Positions 26,101 to 35,364 are shown, numbered from the stretch's first letter. The stretch is DNA of 64,000 bases from CAWGMT01 sp963823675 (GCA_963823675.1 CAWGMT010000007.1:620001-684000), one strand, 5' to 3'. Notes: generated by a model from the sequence alone, not told the origin. A program made the numbers and translations.

Positions 26101-26463
26101 TTCTTCCTGGCCGATGCCCTTGCCGCGCGCGGCGAGAGCGAAGAGGCAATGCGATTTGAGCGCGGCGCGATGGCGGTTACCCGCGGGCGCCCTGATGCTT
26201 GCTTCCAGACCGCGGTCACTTACGCGTGGAGCGCTAAGGCAGCGGTCGAAGGTCCAAGCAAACTCGACGCGCAGCAAAAGGCGATGCATCAACACCGGTG
26301 TGCCCGGCGTGTCGTGCCGATGCTCCGCGAGGCATTCGCGGCCGGCTTCAAGGACTACAAGCGACTCCGCAACGAGCCGGCCTTTGCTGCATTCCGGTCC
26401 GATCCTGAATTTCAAGCAGTCGTGCGCGACATGGAGTTTCCGACCGACGCCTTCGCGCGATAA
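23152..26463 (+). CDS. Transmembrane Ser/Thr protein kinase with zinc-finger-like N-terminus and TPR-type sensor domain
   Basis: 1103 aa from the ATG at 23152. The N-terminus carries an anti-sigma-like Cys/His set (CPTQDQLMRFL, EHIQTCVRCQQLL). The kinase domain starts near residue 125: IGRGGMGVVYEAED (glycine loop), VALKILPG (ATP Lys), VLHRDIKPSNLLL (catalytic loop), VADFGLAK (DFG) and GTIRYMAPERF. About 110 residues of low-complexity sequence are inserted between the VMQYI strand and the next helix, as in other planctomycete kinases. A membrane helix follows (AAFSIAVLCLGTAVSTW, about 515-535). The last ~550 residues are helical and TPR-like, probably extracytoplasmic. Predicted role: signalling by Ser/Thr phosphorylation; substrates unknown. 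All key catalytic residues are present. Confidence 0.92.
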   Translation: MQTCPTQDQLMRFLGDLLERPEREALAEHIQTCVRCQQLLVQITTGPETACCSSSCRVGDDLVARVLAQVRVNGPGPVLTGAEGERPVVDEAAPAQVEESAGETGERAAAAAAPSRRHPAIDGYTIIREIGRGGMGVVYEAEDEKLSRRVALKILPGASPHDENQIKRFDREARAAARLHHTNIVPVFGVGHQDGRPYYVMQYIAGWGLDIVLGELRRLVQPGASPRPVQGVQPHGEPRPADPGLQANGQEPRRIDAAHVARSLATGMFAADNPLSSELSATDSHAGQTTVLPQQAGSRPPPVRDSSLPGSPGSSVLAVHGDFRPSYFKALGRIGLQVADAMEYANRQGVLHRDIKPSNLLLDASGNVWVADFGLAKTTEAGDLTQTGQFVGTIRYMAPERFGGRCDARSDVYSLGLTMYELAALRPAFEESDRYKLIDQIRRKGPRQLKAPAPKVPRDLETIIQKSIAPDPAHRYGTAATLADDLRRYLEDRPIRARRASRPERVLRWCRRNPWAAFSIAVLCLGTAVSTWQALRATAASRAASLAEAATRKERDRAERSRDLAFEAANTIISTDQDQMSIEEAIPFRAMLLDEGLRLSQEMTKGAEGDARAEKLSAKAQMMEAKIVLAKGDRRRAYEIGKCAVDVFEGLVARDPDEIDNRDGLALFLYQLAPLAIDREAARSAATRSSEIYQALLRENPDAKQASSWIGQLALDLHNIGHAYFDESASTNGQTRLDLLHKAIEAFRRATIYCQQQVERGDRGESVLLCLALNERYLCRAYRDEARQLHDPHQSSQAVQAAIAWGRKAVSHFRIPAENEPTHFEKRRALHEAQRELGILFLDMDKLHDATEFFKQARDTLKVLGERHGKFVSRTVRIQESLAIDDFNLINALSADSAANDELIRQLVDEAYPICDKLDLVRPLSRDLRKTYGYLAFAKADAVGGPSGFLDVDLNRKAERLYTGVLEEDPNDFFSRCYLVLMRFFLADALAARGESEEAMRFERGAMAVTRGRPDACFQTAVTYAWSAKAAVEGPSKLDAQQKAMHQHRCARRVVPMLREAFAAGFKDYKRLRNEPAFAAFRSDPEFQAVVRDMEFPTDAFAR

Positions 26464-26540
26464 TAATTCGGCTTCCTCGCCACCGGCTGCTCTGGCGGTG
26501 CAACTTACCAGAGAACCGAAGAGGATGAAACAACGAGCTG

Positions 26541-27030
26541 AATTCCCACGGCCCTTCAGGCCCCCAAATCTTGGGGGTTTTTGGGGCGCTGTCCTCTAAT
26601 CCCAGAGTTGCAACCCTGGGCTGGATTCCTCCGGCCCTTCAGGCCGGACAATGTTGGGGGTTCTGGGTAGATGTGCTCTAATCCCAGGGTTGCAACCCTG
26701 GGCTGGGTTCCTCCGGCCCTTCAGGCCGGACAATGTTGGGGGTTCTGGGTAGATGTGCTCTAATCCCAGGGTTGCAACCCTGGGCTGGGTTCCTCCGGCC
26801 CTTCAGGCCGAGGCAAGTCCCCAGGGTTGCAACCCTGGGCTGGGTTCCTCCGGCCCTTCAGGCCGCCCAATGTTGGGGGTTCCGGGGAGATGTGCTTTAA
26901 TCCCAGGGTTGCAACCCTGGGCTGGGTTCCTCCGGCCCTTCAGGCCGAGGCAAGTCCCCAGGGTTGCAACCCTGGGCTGGGTTCCTCCGGCCCTTCAGGC
27001 CGCTCAATGTTGGGGGTTCTGGGTAGATCC
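26541..27030. repeat. Tandem palindromic repeat array, alternating ~82-bp and ~55-bp units
   Basis: Six to seven units follow each other. Each has TTCCTCCGGCCCTTCAGGCC and ends in the perfect 20-base palindrome CCCAGGGTTGCAACCCTGGG. Long units (~82 bp, starts near 26624, 26706 and 26843) add ACAATGTTGGGGGTTCTGGG, TAGATGTGCT and TAATC. Short units (~55 bp, near 26788 and 26925) have only AGGCAAGTC there. The first unit (26541) is the most diverged. The array starts about 80 bases after the kinase stop and runs into the truncated nuclease pseudogene. No CRISPR-like spacers. Confidence 0.9.
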
Positions 27031-27748
27031 CGACGGCGTGCTCGAGGTTCGCGGCCCGGGCTAGGCCGAGGCCGATGTCTGCATCCTGGAAATCGCCACC
27101 TACCCCGACTCCCGCGTCCCGTCCCAGGCCGTGCGCGATGCGGCGCTCGTCTACCTCGCACGCGACATCGTGCCCGAAGTCGTGGTCCTTTTTCTTCATC
27201 CGAAAGGAAACGTGGAGGCCGCCGGTTCCGCAGCTCTGCGCAGCCGAAGAGGCCTGAAGAAATGGGATCTATCCTGGCGGGTGGTCAAGCTCTGGGAAGT
27301 CCCGGCCCAAGAATTGCTGGCTGCCGGCGACATTGGCCTGATCCCGTGGGTGCCGCTGGCCCGCATCGACGGTCCCGCCGAACCGGTCCTTCGCGAGTGC
27401 CGCGACCGCATCGGTCGGGACGCTCCCAAAGACGAGCAAGATAACCTGATGGCAGTGACGCAATTGCTTGCGAGACTGCGATACAATAAGGAAAGCCTGT
27501 TTCAACTGTTCGGAGGAAGAAGAGCCATGATCGAATCACCAGTAATTCAGGAAATCATCGCCGATTGCAAACGGGAACAGATCGTCAAGTTCCTCGAGGC
27601 ACGCTTCGGTGTCGCCGCATTGGATCTGAAGTCCGCGCTGAATGCGGTTGACGACGAGCGGCTCGACGATTTCCTCAAGCTGGCAGCGACCTGCCGCAGC
27701 CTGGCGGCATTCCGGAAGAAGCTTACTTCGAAAGCAACTATCTGCTAA
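27031..27748 (+). pseudogene. Rpn-family-like PD-(D/E)xK nuclease/transposase-type protein, N-terminus lost
   Basis: One frame reads PDGVLEVRGPG, then a TAG stop (27062-27064), then AEADVCILEIATYPDSRVPS, AVRDAALVYLARDIVPEVVV, LFLHPKGNVEA and on to the stop at 27748. The D-x-LEIA motif fits a PD-(D/E)xK core, and the middle (WDLSWRVVKLWEVPAQELLA, GLIPWVPLA) and C-terminal helices (MIESPVIQEIIADCKREQIV) match planctomycete Rpn-like proteins as I recall them. The first ~40-60 residues are missing: the repeat array ends where the gene should begin. The internal stop plus the lost start make it a pseudogene. A restart at 27131 would lack the LEIA active-site motif. Confidence 0.65.
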
Positions 27749-27771
27749 ATGACCTCGCACGATTCCGGGAC
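27742..27771 (+). pseudogene. Micro-remnant of the restriction-methylase N-terminus (third copy)
   Basis: The sequence reads LLNDLARFRD and matches DNA at about 20896-20925 at most positions. It directly follows the Rpn-like pseudogene. It is too short to exclude chance, but the match falls at the same family start as the fragment at 20887. Confidence 0.3.
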
Positions 27772-28503
27772 GGCGAGCCTCCCCGTGAGCCTCGTCGCAA
27801 TGCGGCTCGGACAGAGCCTCGCCCTCCCAGGATCACGAACGTCCGTTTAGGAGGTGGATTGGTTCAAACAGCAATCGTTCGGCCCGATTGGTCTGAAGAG
27901 AGAAATTCACCGCCAAGACGCAAAGATGCGCAAGAAAGTCGGCCAACTGGCTCGTAACCGATTGACCATCCGCTCGATGCCGTCCTTGATCAGAGGGACG
28001 CCCCAGTTGATTCGTTACCGATACAGCCATTGATTGGCCTGATAGTTGCAGTAACCCTCCTCCCGAAGGGCCACGCGGGTGGCCGCGGTGTCTTTCTTAC
28101 AACTCGGATCGGCGAGCCCGGGCGGGAGCGATTGTCCGCGAATTGTGACAACTCCCGCCGCGTGCTCGCCTTGTTTGCTTGGTGTGATATAATTCGTTTT
28201 GAACGGGGGCCGGACGCTAAACCGGCCTTGTTCCGGACCGGCGAGCGCGGGGTGATCGTCCCAGGAGACGAGCCCGCGAATGTCGTGCCCGCTCGCAAGG
28301 GAATGACTTCGTCGAACGGCTACCATGGAGCGGTGTGCGCGGAAAACCGTAGTCGCAACCGGGTCGGGGAATTTCCGGCTTCACGACAATCGCCGAGCTT
28401 CCAAGATTGCATCGGGATTCGCGAGTGAACGCCCTTTCGATCCGGGTCTGAGATTGGCGACGGCGGTCCGACGCGCAGCGCTCCCTAGCGGGGGAATGAC
28501 TCG
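27772..28503. other. Gene-poor stretch between the nuclease pseudogene and the S41 protease
   Basis: No gene supported. It contains the A-rich repeat-like tract at about 27905-27940 related to 22893-22937. Open frames on both strands lack ribosome sites. The protease promoter should be near the 3' end. Confidence 0.5.
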
Positions 28504-30213
28504 ATGCGCCGGCTGCTGACATTGTCGAGGACATGGCTTGTCCTGGTTTTGCTCGCCGGGATGAGCGCCTCGGTGGCCCGGGCCCAGGCTCCCGCCGCCC
28601 CATCGGCCGCCGATCGATCGGCCGGCGTCGAGAGCGCCTTGCCAGAGGATCCCGAATCGGCTCTCGAAAAGGGCCTGGAGCAGGAGCGGTCGCGGAACTG
28701 GCCGGCGGCCATCGAGCTGTATCACCAGGCGCTCGAGCGCTGGCCCAGCCGGGTGGATTTCAGCCGGCGGCTCCGGCTTTGCAAGATCCATTTCAGCCTG
28801 CATCGCCGCTACACCGACACGAGTTTCCGCGCCGTCCTCTTGCGGCTGCCTCACGAACAGGTCGTCGATCTCTACGATGAGGTGCTGGAACGAATCCAGT
28901 CGAACTACGTCGATGAAGTTCCCTTCGAGCCGCTCGTCCGCAACGGACTGGATAATCTGGAAGTCGCGCTCCGCGACCCCTATTTCGTCAAGACCAATGC
29001 ACCCGGCTCGACGCCCGAGCGGGTCAATGTGCTGCGTGATTCGCTGCGCCAGCACCGCGCCCGACTGAGCGTTCCGGATCGCTCGTCGGCGATCCGGGTG
29101 GCTCTCGCAAGCAGCGAGCTGGCTCGGCAGGGGATCGGCATGGCGTTGACTCCGGTTGTGCTGGAGTTCATCTGCGGCGCCTGCGACGCGCTGGACGACT
29201 TTACCAGCTATTTGACCCCCGACAAGCTGGAAGACCTGTACGCGATGATCGATGGCAACTTCGTCGGGCTGGGGGTCGAGCTCAAGCTCGACAAGGAGGG
29301 CCTGCTCCTGGTTGGTGTGATCCGCGGCGGGCCGGCGTGGGAGGCGGGCCTCAAGGCCGGCGAACAGATCGTCAAGGTCAACGGCCGGCCGGTCAAGGGG
29401 CTCACCCTCGACGAGGCCGCCAACCGCTTGCAGGGGACCGAGGGAACGACCATCGAGCTGGCTGTGCTGGCCAAGGACGGCACGGTCCGGTCGCATCGCC
29501 TGGTCCGCCGGCACGTCGAGGTCGAGAGCGTGACCGGGGCGAAGCTGGTCGATGGCCCGCAAGCGATTGGATACCTCCGGCTCGCCGGTTTCCAGAAGAC
29601 TTCGACCGAAGAGCTCGACCAGGCGATTGCGGCGCTCGGCCGCAAGGGCATGAAAGCCCTGGTCCTCGACCTCCGGGGCAATCCGGGCGGCCTGCTCAAC
29701 GTCGCGGTCGAGATCGCCGAGCGGTTCATCGATTCGGGACTGATCGTCTCGACCCGGGGAAGAGCCCAGGGACAGACGCAGTTCTACAACGCCGGCGGCC
29801 GGGTTCGCTGGCGGATGCCGCTCTATGTGTTGGTCGATCGCGAAAGCGCCAGCGCCAGCGAGATCCTGGCGGGGGCCCTCCAGGACCATCACCGGGCCGT
29901 CGTGCTGGGTGCTCGCACGTACGGCAAGGGCTCGGTTCAGAGCATCTTCGCGCTGCGGTCGGCGCCGGCCGGTCTGAAACTGACCACCGCCAAGTTCTAC
30001 TCGCCCAAGCACCGGCCCTACAGCGAGCAGGGCGTCCAGCCCGACATCCCGATCATCGTGCGCACCGCGGCCAAGCCAGGCGACAACGTCTCGATTCGCC
30101 GGGATGAATCGACTTTCGGCGACCCCGCGGCCGACCTGGTGCTCGCGGCGGCCATCCGGACGGCCAAGAGTCAGCTTGACGACAGGATCACCGATGAGCG
30201 AGGTGACCGGTAG
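28504..30213 (+). CDS. S41-family carboxy-terminal processing protease with PDZ domain
   Basis: 569 aa, ATG at 28504 with a GGGGGAA leader. Signal peptide MRRLLTLSRTWLVLVLLAGM...ARA, then a TPR-like segment (SRNWPAAIELYHQALERWP). A PDZ domain follows (about residues 255-330; GLGVELKLDKEGLLLVGVIR, AGEQIVKVNGRPVKG). The S41 protease core comes next: VLDLRGNPGGLLNVAVEIAE, DRESASASEILAGAL with the nucleophile Ser near residue 450, and TYGKGSVQSIF with the catalytic Lys. Predicted role: periplasmic C-terminal processing or tail-specific degradation of envelope proteins. The downstream beta-propeller gene overlaps its last 20 bases, so the two are probably cotranscribed. Confidence 0.93.
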   Translation: MRRLLTLSRTWLVLVLLAGMSASVARAQAPAAPSAADRSAGVESALPEDPESALEKGLEQERSRNWPAAIELYHQALERWPSRVDFSRRLRLCKIHFSLHRRYTDTSFRAVLLRLPHEQVVDLYDEVLERIQSNYVDEVPFEPLVRNGLDNLEVALRDPYFVKTNAPGSTPERVNVLRDSLRQHRARLSVPDRSSAIRVALASSELARQGIGMALTPVVLEFICGACDALDDFTSYLTPDKLEDLYAMIDGNFVGLGVELKLDKEGLLLVGVIRGGPAWEAGLKAGEQIVKVNGRPVKGLTLDEAANRLQGTEGTTIELAVLAKDGTVRSHRLVRRHVEVESVTGAKLVDGPQAIGYLRLAGFQKTSTEELDQAIAALGRKGMKALVLDLRGNPGGLLNVAVEIAERFIDSGLIVSTRGRAQGQTQFYNAGGRVRWRMPLYVLVDRESASASEILAGALQDHHRAVVLGARTYGKGSVQSIFALRSAPAGLKLTTAKFYSPKHRPYSEQGVQPDIPIIVRTAAKPGDNVSIRRDESTFGDPAADLVLAAAIRTAKSQLDDRITDERGDR

Positions 30214-32197
30214 GCCATCGACGCGTCTGGAACCCGAGGCAGCCTGGACGCTGGTGACCGACTCGCCGCTGAAGGGCCTCACGCTCGCGCGCGAAGCCGG
30301 GACGATACTCGTCTGGGATGAGGGCAATCAGCTCTATCTCTTCGATCGGGACGGAGAATCCCACTCGATCTCGCGCGTGCCGAACAAGATTCAGGCCGGC
30401 ACGATCAGCGACGACGGCAGCCTGATCGCGCTGGTGGTCGACGCCGATGAAGCCTGGCTCATGCTGCTCGACGCCGACTTCAACGTCGCGGTGGAGCGCG
30501 CCGCGCCATCCGAGGCGACCAGCATAGCCGTCGATCCGCATGGCCGCTATCTCGCCGTGGGGACGCGGTTGAACGCGGTCCATTTCATCAACCGGTTCGG
30601 CCGCCCCGCCGGCCGTCTCGAAACCACGGAGCCGCTGTCGCATCTTTGTTTTGTGCCTGACCGTGCGCTGGTCCTGGGCGCGGCCGCATTCGGCATGCTG
30701 ATCGGAATCGCGCTCGAGCCGGGCGTGTTAGCCGGCAAGCTGGAAGCCGAGATCGTGTGGCAAGACCGGCTGATGTCGAACGTCGGGCGCCTCGCGGTCA
30801 ACGGCGACGGCGCCATGATCCTGGCGAGCTGCTTTACGCTCGGCGTCCAGCGGTTTGATCTCCACGGGCGCAACGAGGGATCTTACCACCTGGGGGGCAC
30901 GGTTTCGCAATCTGTCTCGGATTTTCCGGGCCGCACGATCGCGGCCTCGACCCTTGAGGGCGATCTGGCCGTGATGAACTCAGCCGGCAACGTCCGCTGG
31001 CGAACGCGGCTATCGCGTCCGGTCGTGGCGCTGGAGATCGACCCGCTGGGGCGGTACTTGATCTACGGCCACGCCACCGGCGAGCTGGTGCGCCTCAATC
31101 TTTTCCGCGGCGCTCCCGGCCGCGCTGGGCGCACGCCGCCCGACGTCCGGCGCCCGCCGCCGGCCAGCACCAGCCGGTGCGGCCCGGCGGCGGCTCGGTC
31201 CGAACGCCCGACTGGCTCGTCAAGGTGGTTGAATCGGATCAGCAGGCCGAGACGGCGGTGATCACCGTGCAGGACGACCCGCCCCGGGTCGCTCTCTTCA
31301 CCAGCCCCCATCGGTTGCAGCTATTCAAATCTACCGGCGAGAAGCCGGACCAGGGCCCTGAGATGACGGGCGTGGGGCGCATCCTCCGGACGGCGCCCGG
31401 CTGGCTGGCGGCCGCCACCGATCGTCAGATCGTGCTGTGGGACCTGCGCCGCGATGAAAAGCGCAGAGTTCGACGTGAGCTTGGTCGAGCTGACGCACCT
31501 GGCGATCAAGCCCGACGACTACGGACTGGCGCTCGTCCAGGAGCGGGATCGGATCGGCCGCCTCACGACTTCCAGCCGCTGGATCTGGAAGCACGAATTG
31601 CAGGCACCCGTGGAGGACCTGGCGATTGGCCCCGGGGGATCGACCGCGGTGACCACCAACGGCGGCCAGTTGCTCGTCTTCGACCCCGCGGGCGAGCCGA
31701 AGGTGGGATTCACGTTCGATCCCGACGACCCGCCGCTTCTGATCGACGCGCCCGAGAATTCCGCGCCGGACATCGCCTGGATCAGTCTGGCCCGCCGTGC
31801 ACAGTGGCTCCGCGGACATGGTCCCGCAGGCGAGGTGGTCTGGGAATTGCCGATGCCGTGGGAAGGATGGGCCTTGTTGCGTGTGGGTCGCCTGGCGGTG
31901 GTCAGTGCGGTGGACGGTCGGGCCATGACCTGCGACGCGGCGGGGATCATCCGCGATGAGTCTCCTCCCAGCGGCGAAGCCAGCGACGTGTTCTGCCTCG
32001 ATGCCGATGGCGAACCGGTCCGGATCTCGCGCCGCGGCGTGCACTTGATCTGCGCGTCGCTGGACGGGCGCGTCCGCTGGCGAAGCGTGGTCAACGAGCC
32101 CTTTGGCCCCCTCGCGGCGGCTGCCCAGGGAACCGCTGTCCTGATCGGCAAATCGTTGGCCTGGTTCAAGAACCAGCCGCCTTCAACCCGAGATTAA
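30194..32197 (+). CDS. WD40/PQQ-like beta-propeller protein, two frame breaks
   Basis: The ATG at 30194 lies inside the end of the S41 protease gene after AGGATCACC. The frame gives repeating beta-propeller blades (GTILVWDEGNQLYLFDRDGE, GRYLAVGTRLNAVHFINRFG, ALEIDPLGRYLIYGHATGEL) to about 31110. Coding sense then continues in another frame (TPDWLVKVVESDQQAETAVI, RQIVLWDLRRDE) to about 31455. It then returns to the first frame (GEVVWELPMPWEGWALLRVG, HLICASLDGRVRWRSV) to 32197. The two shifts compensate, and the joined product would be about 667 aa. The role is probably cytoplasmic protein-protein interaction, as no signal peptide is seen. It may be intact in the organism if either break is a sequencing error. 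Confidence 0.65.
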
Positions 32198-32577
32198 AGT
32201 CGTCTCGAACTCACGCCGATCCGCGCTCAGTTGACCTGGCCGAAGACTTGCAACTGGTCAACGATTATCCTTCCTGTTAATCTCAAATTATCCAGATTAC
32301 CGTCACTTTGTGGTATTAAAGCATCCAAGCACGCAAGATCTTTGGTTAAGGACCTTGCACATGGGGCGGACTTGGGTTAAGATCATTTAATTCAGGGTTG
32401 TCCTGAATCCCGCAATTATAATCTTGGCGCATCGTTGCGTTACACCACTGTGGCACGTGCAAGCTCCTCATCGAGGAAGAGTCGAGAGCCGAGTGATTGC
32501 ACTCGCTTTTATCGAGAGTCTGAGAGTCCCAAGGACTGACCAAAGGAGTGGTGGACGGATCTCAGCTGGAGGTCTCG
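32198..32577. other. AT-richer intergenic region
   Basis: About 380 bases with clearly lower GC than the surroundings, including TGTTAATCTCAAATTATCC near 32275 and TTAATTCAGGGTTGTCCTGAA near 32388. Likely carries the promoter of the gene at 32578. No coding frame or repeat family seen. Confidence 0.5.
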
Positions 32578-33027
32578 ATGCTTGAGTGTAGCTCACATAC
32601 CGCGCTCATGGATTTCTCTCCCGAGGCAAAAATGAGCCTTCACGAGTGTGGAGAGGAAGAGGCAAGGCGCTTCAAATGGATCGAGAGTGAGAAAGCCGGT
32701 CGCGACCTGGGGGAAGTGGCCATCCGGATCTGGATTCGCCGGCACTGGAACGGCTTTCTCCGGCACCGCTGGCTCGAGCACTTGCAAGGCAAGATGTTCT
32801 GGATCGAGCTCGACCAGGGAGACTTCGGTCTCTTGCAAACGGCCTTTGCGGCCTCGCCCTGGGTCGACCCGATCCTGGATCATTTCAAGCACGGCGGCGA
32901 GAACCTCGACATCATTCTCTGGGCGCTCAAAAACCGCGTTCCTATGAATGAGGTCCTGGCGATTCTCGAAACGCTGGACGTCAATAGCCGCCGTATCGAA
33001 TGCGGGTTTGATCCCCGGCATGCCTGA
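32578..33027 (+). CDS. Conserved planctomycete hypothetical protein
   Basis: 149 aa from the ATG at 32578, chosen over an upstream GTG at 32548 because TGGAGG lies five bases before it. The sequence is soluble and mixed in charge: EARRFKWIESEKAGRDLGEV, IRIWIRRHWNGFLRHRWLEH, FWIELDQGDFGLLQTAFAAS, ILETLDVNSRRIECGFDPR. I recall this WNGFLRxRWxEHL...FWIEL pattern from other planctomycetes but know no function. No signal peptide, membrane helix or catalytic motif. Confidence 0.7.
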   Translation: MLECSSHTALMDFSPEAKMSLHECGEEEARRFKWIESEKAGRDLGEVAIRIWIRRHWNGFLRHRWLEHLQGKMFWIELDQGDFGLLQTAFAASPWVDPILDHFKHGGENLDIILWALKNRVPMNEVLAILETLDVNSRRIECGFDPRHA

Positions 33028-33081
33028 TGCAGCAAAACTTGCGCGTCGGGTGAGTACCCGCGACAGGTGTCGGTAAGAGCT

Positions 33082-34578
33082 TTATCCGCGGGTTTCTGGC
33101 GCTTGCTCGAGCAACGCAACCAGCGTCCTGACGAAACAGCCGGTCGCACCCGCGTCGCGGGTGGTGTTTTCGGAGTCGCACCAGCTCGGGCCGGCGATAT
33201 CGAGGTGAATCCAGGGCGCCGAGTCGACGAACTGCTCGAGAAACTTGGCCGCGGTGATCGCGCCGCCCCACTTGCCGCCGATGTTCTTCAGATCGGCCAC
33301 GCTGCTCTTGAGCTGCTCCTTGAAGTCGCTGTCGAGCGGCATTCGCCAGACGCGTTCGCCGGTCTTACGGCAGGCAGCCTGCAGATCGGCGCAGAATGCG
33401 TCGTCGTTGCCAAAAAGGCCGGCGACCTTTGGTCCCAGCGCAACCATGCATGCGCCGGTGAGTGTCGCCAGGTCTAGGACGCGGTAAGGCCGCTGCTCGG
33501 CGACGAAGCTGAGTGCGTCGGCCAGAATCAGCCGGCCTTCGGCGTCGGTGTTCATGACCTCAACGGTCTTGCCGTTGCGCATACACAGCACATCGCCCAG
33601 CTTCATCGCCTTGCCGCCGGTCATGTTTTCGGTCAGCGCGACGTAGCCTCGGACATTCACGGGAAGACCGAGGCGGGCGACAGCCTGGATGGCCGCAACC
33701 ACCACCGCTGCACCCGTCATGTCGCTCTTCATCGCCTCCATCGAACTGCTCGGTTTGAGGCACAAGCCGCCCGAGTCGAACGTAACGCCTTTTCCGACGA
33801 GCGCCAGCCAGGGCGATTCACCCCCGCCGCGGTAGTCGAGGATGAGAAATCGGGGCGGCTCGGCGGACCCTGCGGCCACTCCCAGCAGGCCGCCGAAGCG
33901 TTCATGCTGAATTCTCGTCTCATCCCAGGTTTGAACGATGATCCCGGCGTCGGCGGCCACCACGCCGATGCGGTCGGCAAGCTTGGCCGGAGATTTGTCC
34001 GCGGGTGGAGTGTTGACCAGGTCGCGCGCCAGGTTGACGGACTCGCCCACGATCGCGGCGCGGCGCAGTGCCGTGCCCAGTTGCTCGATTTCCGATTCAG
34101 GCCGGTCGATCTCGACCACGAGCCCCAGGCTGCCGAAGGCGTGTCGATTCGCTTCGGTCTTGCGTAATCCGGGGCCTCTCGTGCCGACGATCGCCCCTTC
34201 GATCAAGGCGGACGCGACGGCCGCACCATCGCCCGCCGGCGGCAGCGCGACCGCCACGCTCTCGCGACGCTTGGCGGCCAGCCGCTTGGCCGCCGCGAAG
34301 CCGGCCGTGTACGCCGCCCCGGGATCGAACCGGCTGCGCGGTCCCAGACCAACGAGCAGAACAGAGTGAGCCGCCAAGCCGCTGACGTCGTAGAGCGGAG
34401 TGAGCTCACCGAGCGAGCCGCTCAGGTCCTTGGAGTTGGCGAGTTGCTCGAGCGTTCCCCCGAGCGCTGTTCCGCGAAGGTACTCGGGAGGGGCGTCCCG
34501 GTCGTCGTCGAATATTCCCAGAACCAACCATTGTACCTGAACTTCGCTGATTGCCTGCCGTATGAGCTTGATGTCCAT
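33082..34578 (-). CDS. pepA: Leucyl aminopeptidase (peptidase family M17)
   Basis: 498 aa, ATG at 34578. The N-terminal macro-like domain (residues ~1-165) precedes the M17 catalytic domain. Metal and active-site blocks are all visible: LVGKGVTFDSGGLCLKP (Lys and Asp ligands), MKSDMTGAA (Asp), NTDAEGRLILADAL (Asp/Glu ligands and catalytic Arg), plus DLATLTGACMVALG and WIHLDIAGPSW. Role: cytosolic di-zinc aminopeptidase releasing N-terminal residues, forming a homohexamer in the family. Length is normal and the frame is intact. It is divergent from the PEGA gene. Confidence 0.95.
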   Translation of the reverse strand: MDIKLIRQAISEVQVQWLVLGIFDDDRDAPPEYLRGTALGGTLEQLANSKDLSGSLGELTPLYDVSGLAAHSVLLVGLGPRSRFDPGAAYTAGFAAAKRLAAKRRESVAVALPPAGDGAAVASALIEGAIVGTRGPGLRKTEANRHAFGSLGLVVEIDRPESEIEQLGTALRRAAIVGESVNLARDLVNTPPADKSPAKLADRIGVVAADAGIIVQTWDETRIQHERFGGLLGVAAGSAEPPRFLILDYRGGGESPWLALVGKGVTFDSGGLCLKPSSSMEAMKSDMTGAAVVVAAIQAVARLGLPVNVRGYVALTENMTGGKAMKLGDVLCMRNGKTVEVMNTDAEGRLILADALSFVAEQRPYRVLDLATLTGACMVALGPKVAGLFGNDDAFCADLQAACRKTGERVWRMPLDSDFKEQLKSSVADLKNIGGKWGGAITAAKFLEQFVDSAPWIHLDIAGPSWCDSENTTRDAGATGCFVRTLVALLEQAPETRG

Positions 34579-34899
34579 CGAGATCCAATCATGCGCCTGA
34601 GGATTTCGCCAGCCCGGCTGGCAATGTGGGTCAAATCATGATCGCAGGCTGGTCGCGGGTGCGCCAAGCCGGCTTGCCCTCTGGTGCCGCCAGGGATACA
34701 ATCCCTCTGGTGCTCGCGATCCGGAACCGGAGGGTTCGCGGAGCCGAACCGCGCCCGCAATTTCATCTCCAAGCGTCCGCAGCCGAGCAGCTCAGCCCGA
34801 TGCGGCTGGGCCTCCTGAGCGGTTGACGGATTTCGCGCGAGCGCCCCGCGTCTGCGGGTCAAGGAACAGCCGTTCGACGGAATGCTGGGAGAGCCAAGG
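34579..34899. other. Divergent intergenic region between pepA and the PEGA gene
   Basis: About 320 bases that should carry both promoters. No gene, repeat or strong hairpin was recognised. Confidence 0.45.
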
Positions 34900-35364
34900 A
34901 TGGGCAAGCTCCATGCATGGGGCCGCCGGCCGCGAGTGCTGCTGCTGGTGGTGGCGGGCCTCAGTTTGTTGTCGGGATGCGTCGAACGGCGGTACACGAT
35001 CCGTACCGACCCACCGGGCGCGACGATCATCGTCAACGGTGAGGAGATTGGCCCGTCCCCCGCATCGCGCAACTTTTATTTCTATGGCGAGCGCGAAATC
35101 ACCATGATTCTCAACGGCCATCAGACCAAGACGGTGATCCAGCCGATCAAGGCGCCGTGGTGGGATAACTATCTCACCGAGTTCTTCACGGAAAACGTTG
35201 TGCCGTGGACGATGCGCGACGAGCGTGTTTTCAAGTATCAAATGCTGCCGGCGGTGTCGCCGCCCGAGGGGGTGCTGCGCGACCGCGCCGAGAGTCTGCG
35301 GAGTGAGGCCCGGATCCTGCCGCCGCCGCGCCGAGGCGGCATCCTGGGGTGGCTCGGGTTCTAG
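34900..35364 (+). CDS. PEGA-domain lipoprotein
   Basis: 154 aa from the ATG at 34900 (an ATG at 34882 in the same frame is an alternative). A lipoprotein leader (VLLLVVAGLSLLSGC) precedes a PEGA domain: YTIRTDPPGATIIVNGEEIG, PSPASRNFYFYGEREITMIL, NGHQTK. The C-terminal part (PWWDNYLTEFFTENVVPWTM, PPPRRGGILGWLGF) is found in planctomycete relatives. Predicted role: outer-envelope protein with a surface-binding beta-sandwich; partner unknown. It is followed after 73 bases by the nitrilase-like gene on the same strand. Confidence 0.85.
   Translation: MGKLHAWGRRPRVLLLVVAGLSLLSGCVERRYTIRTDPPGATIIVNGEEIGPSPASRNFYFYGEREITMILNGHQTKTVIQPIKAPWWDNYLTEFFTENVVPWTMRDERVFKYQMLPAVSPPEGVLRDRAESLRSEARILPPPRRGGILGWLGF

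Noticed and set aside
26541..27030. Possible CRISPR array
   Set aside because: The repeats have no unique spacers; intervals are themselves repeated, units are palindromic and no cas genes are near.
28015..28428. Open frames on both strands in the gap before the S41 protease
   Set aside because: No ribosome sites or family resemblance; both cannot be real and neither is supported.
28381..30327. Long minus-strand open frame across the S41 protease
   Set aside because: Antisense to an intact protease with all catalytic motifs.
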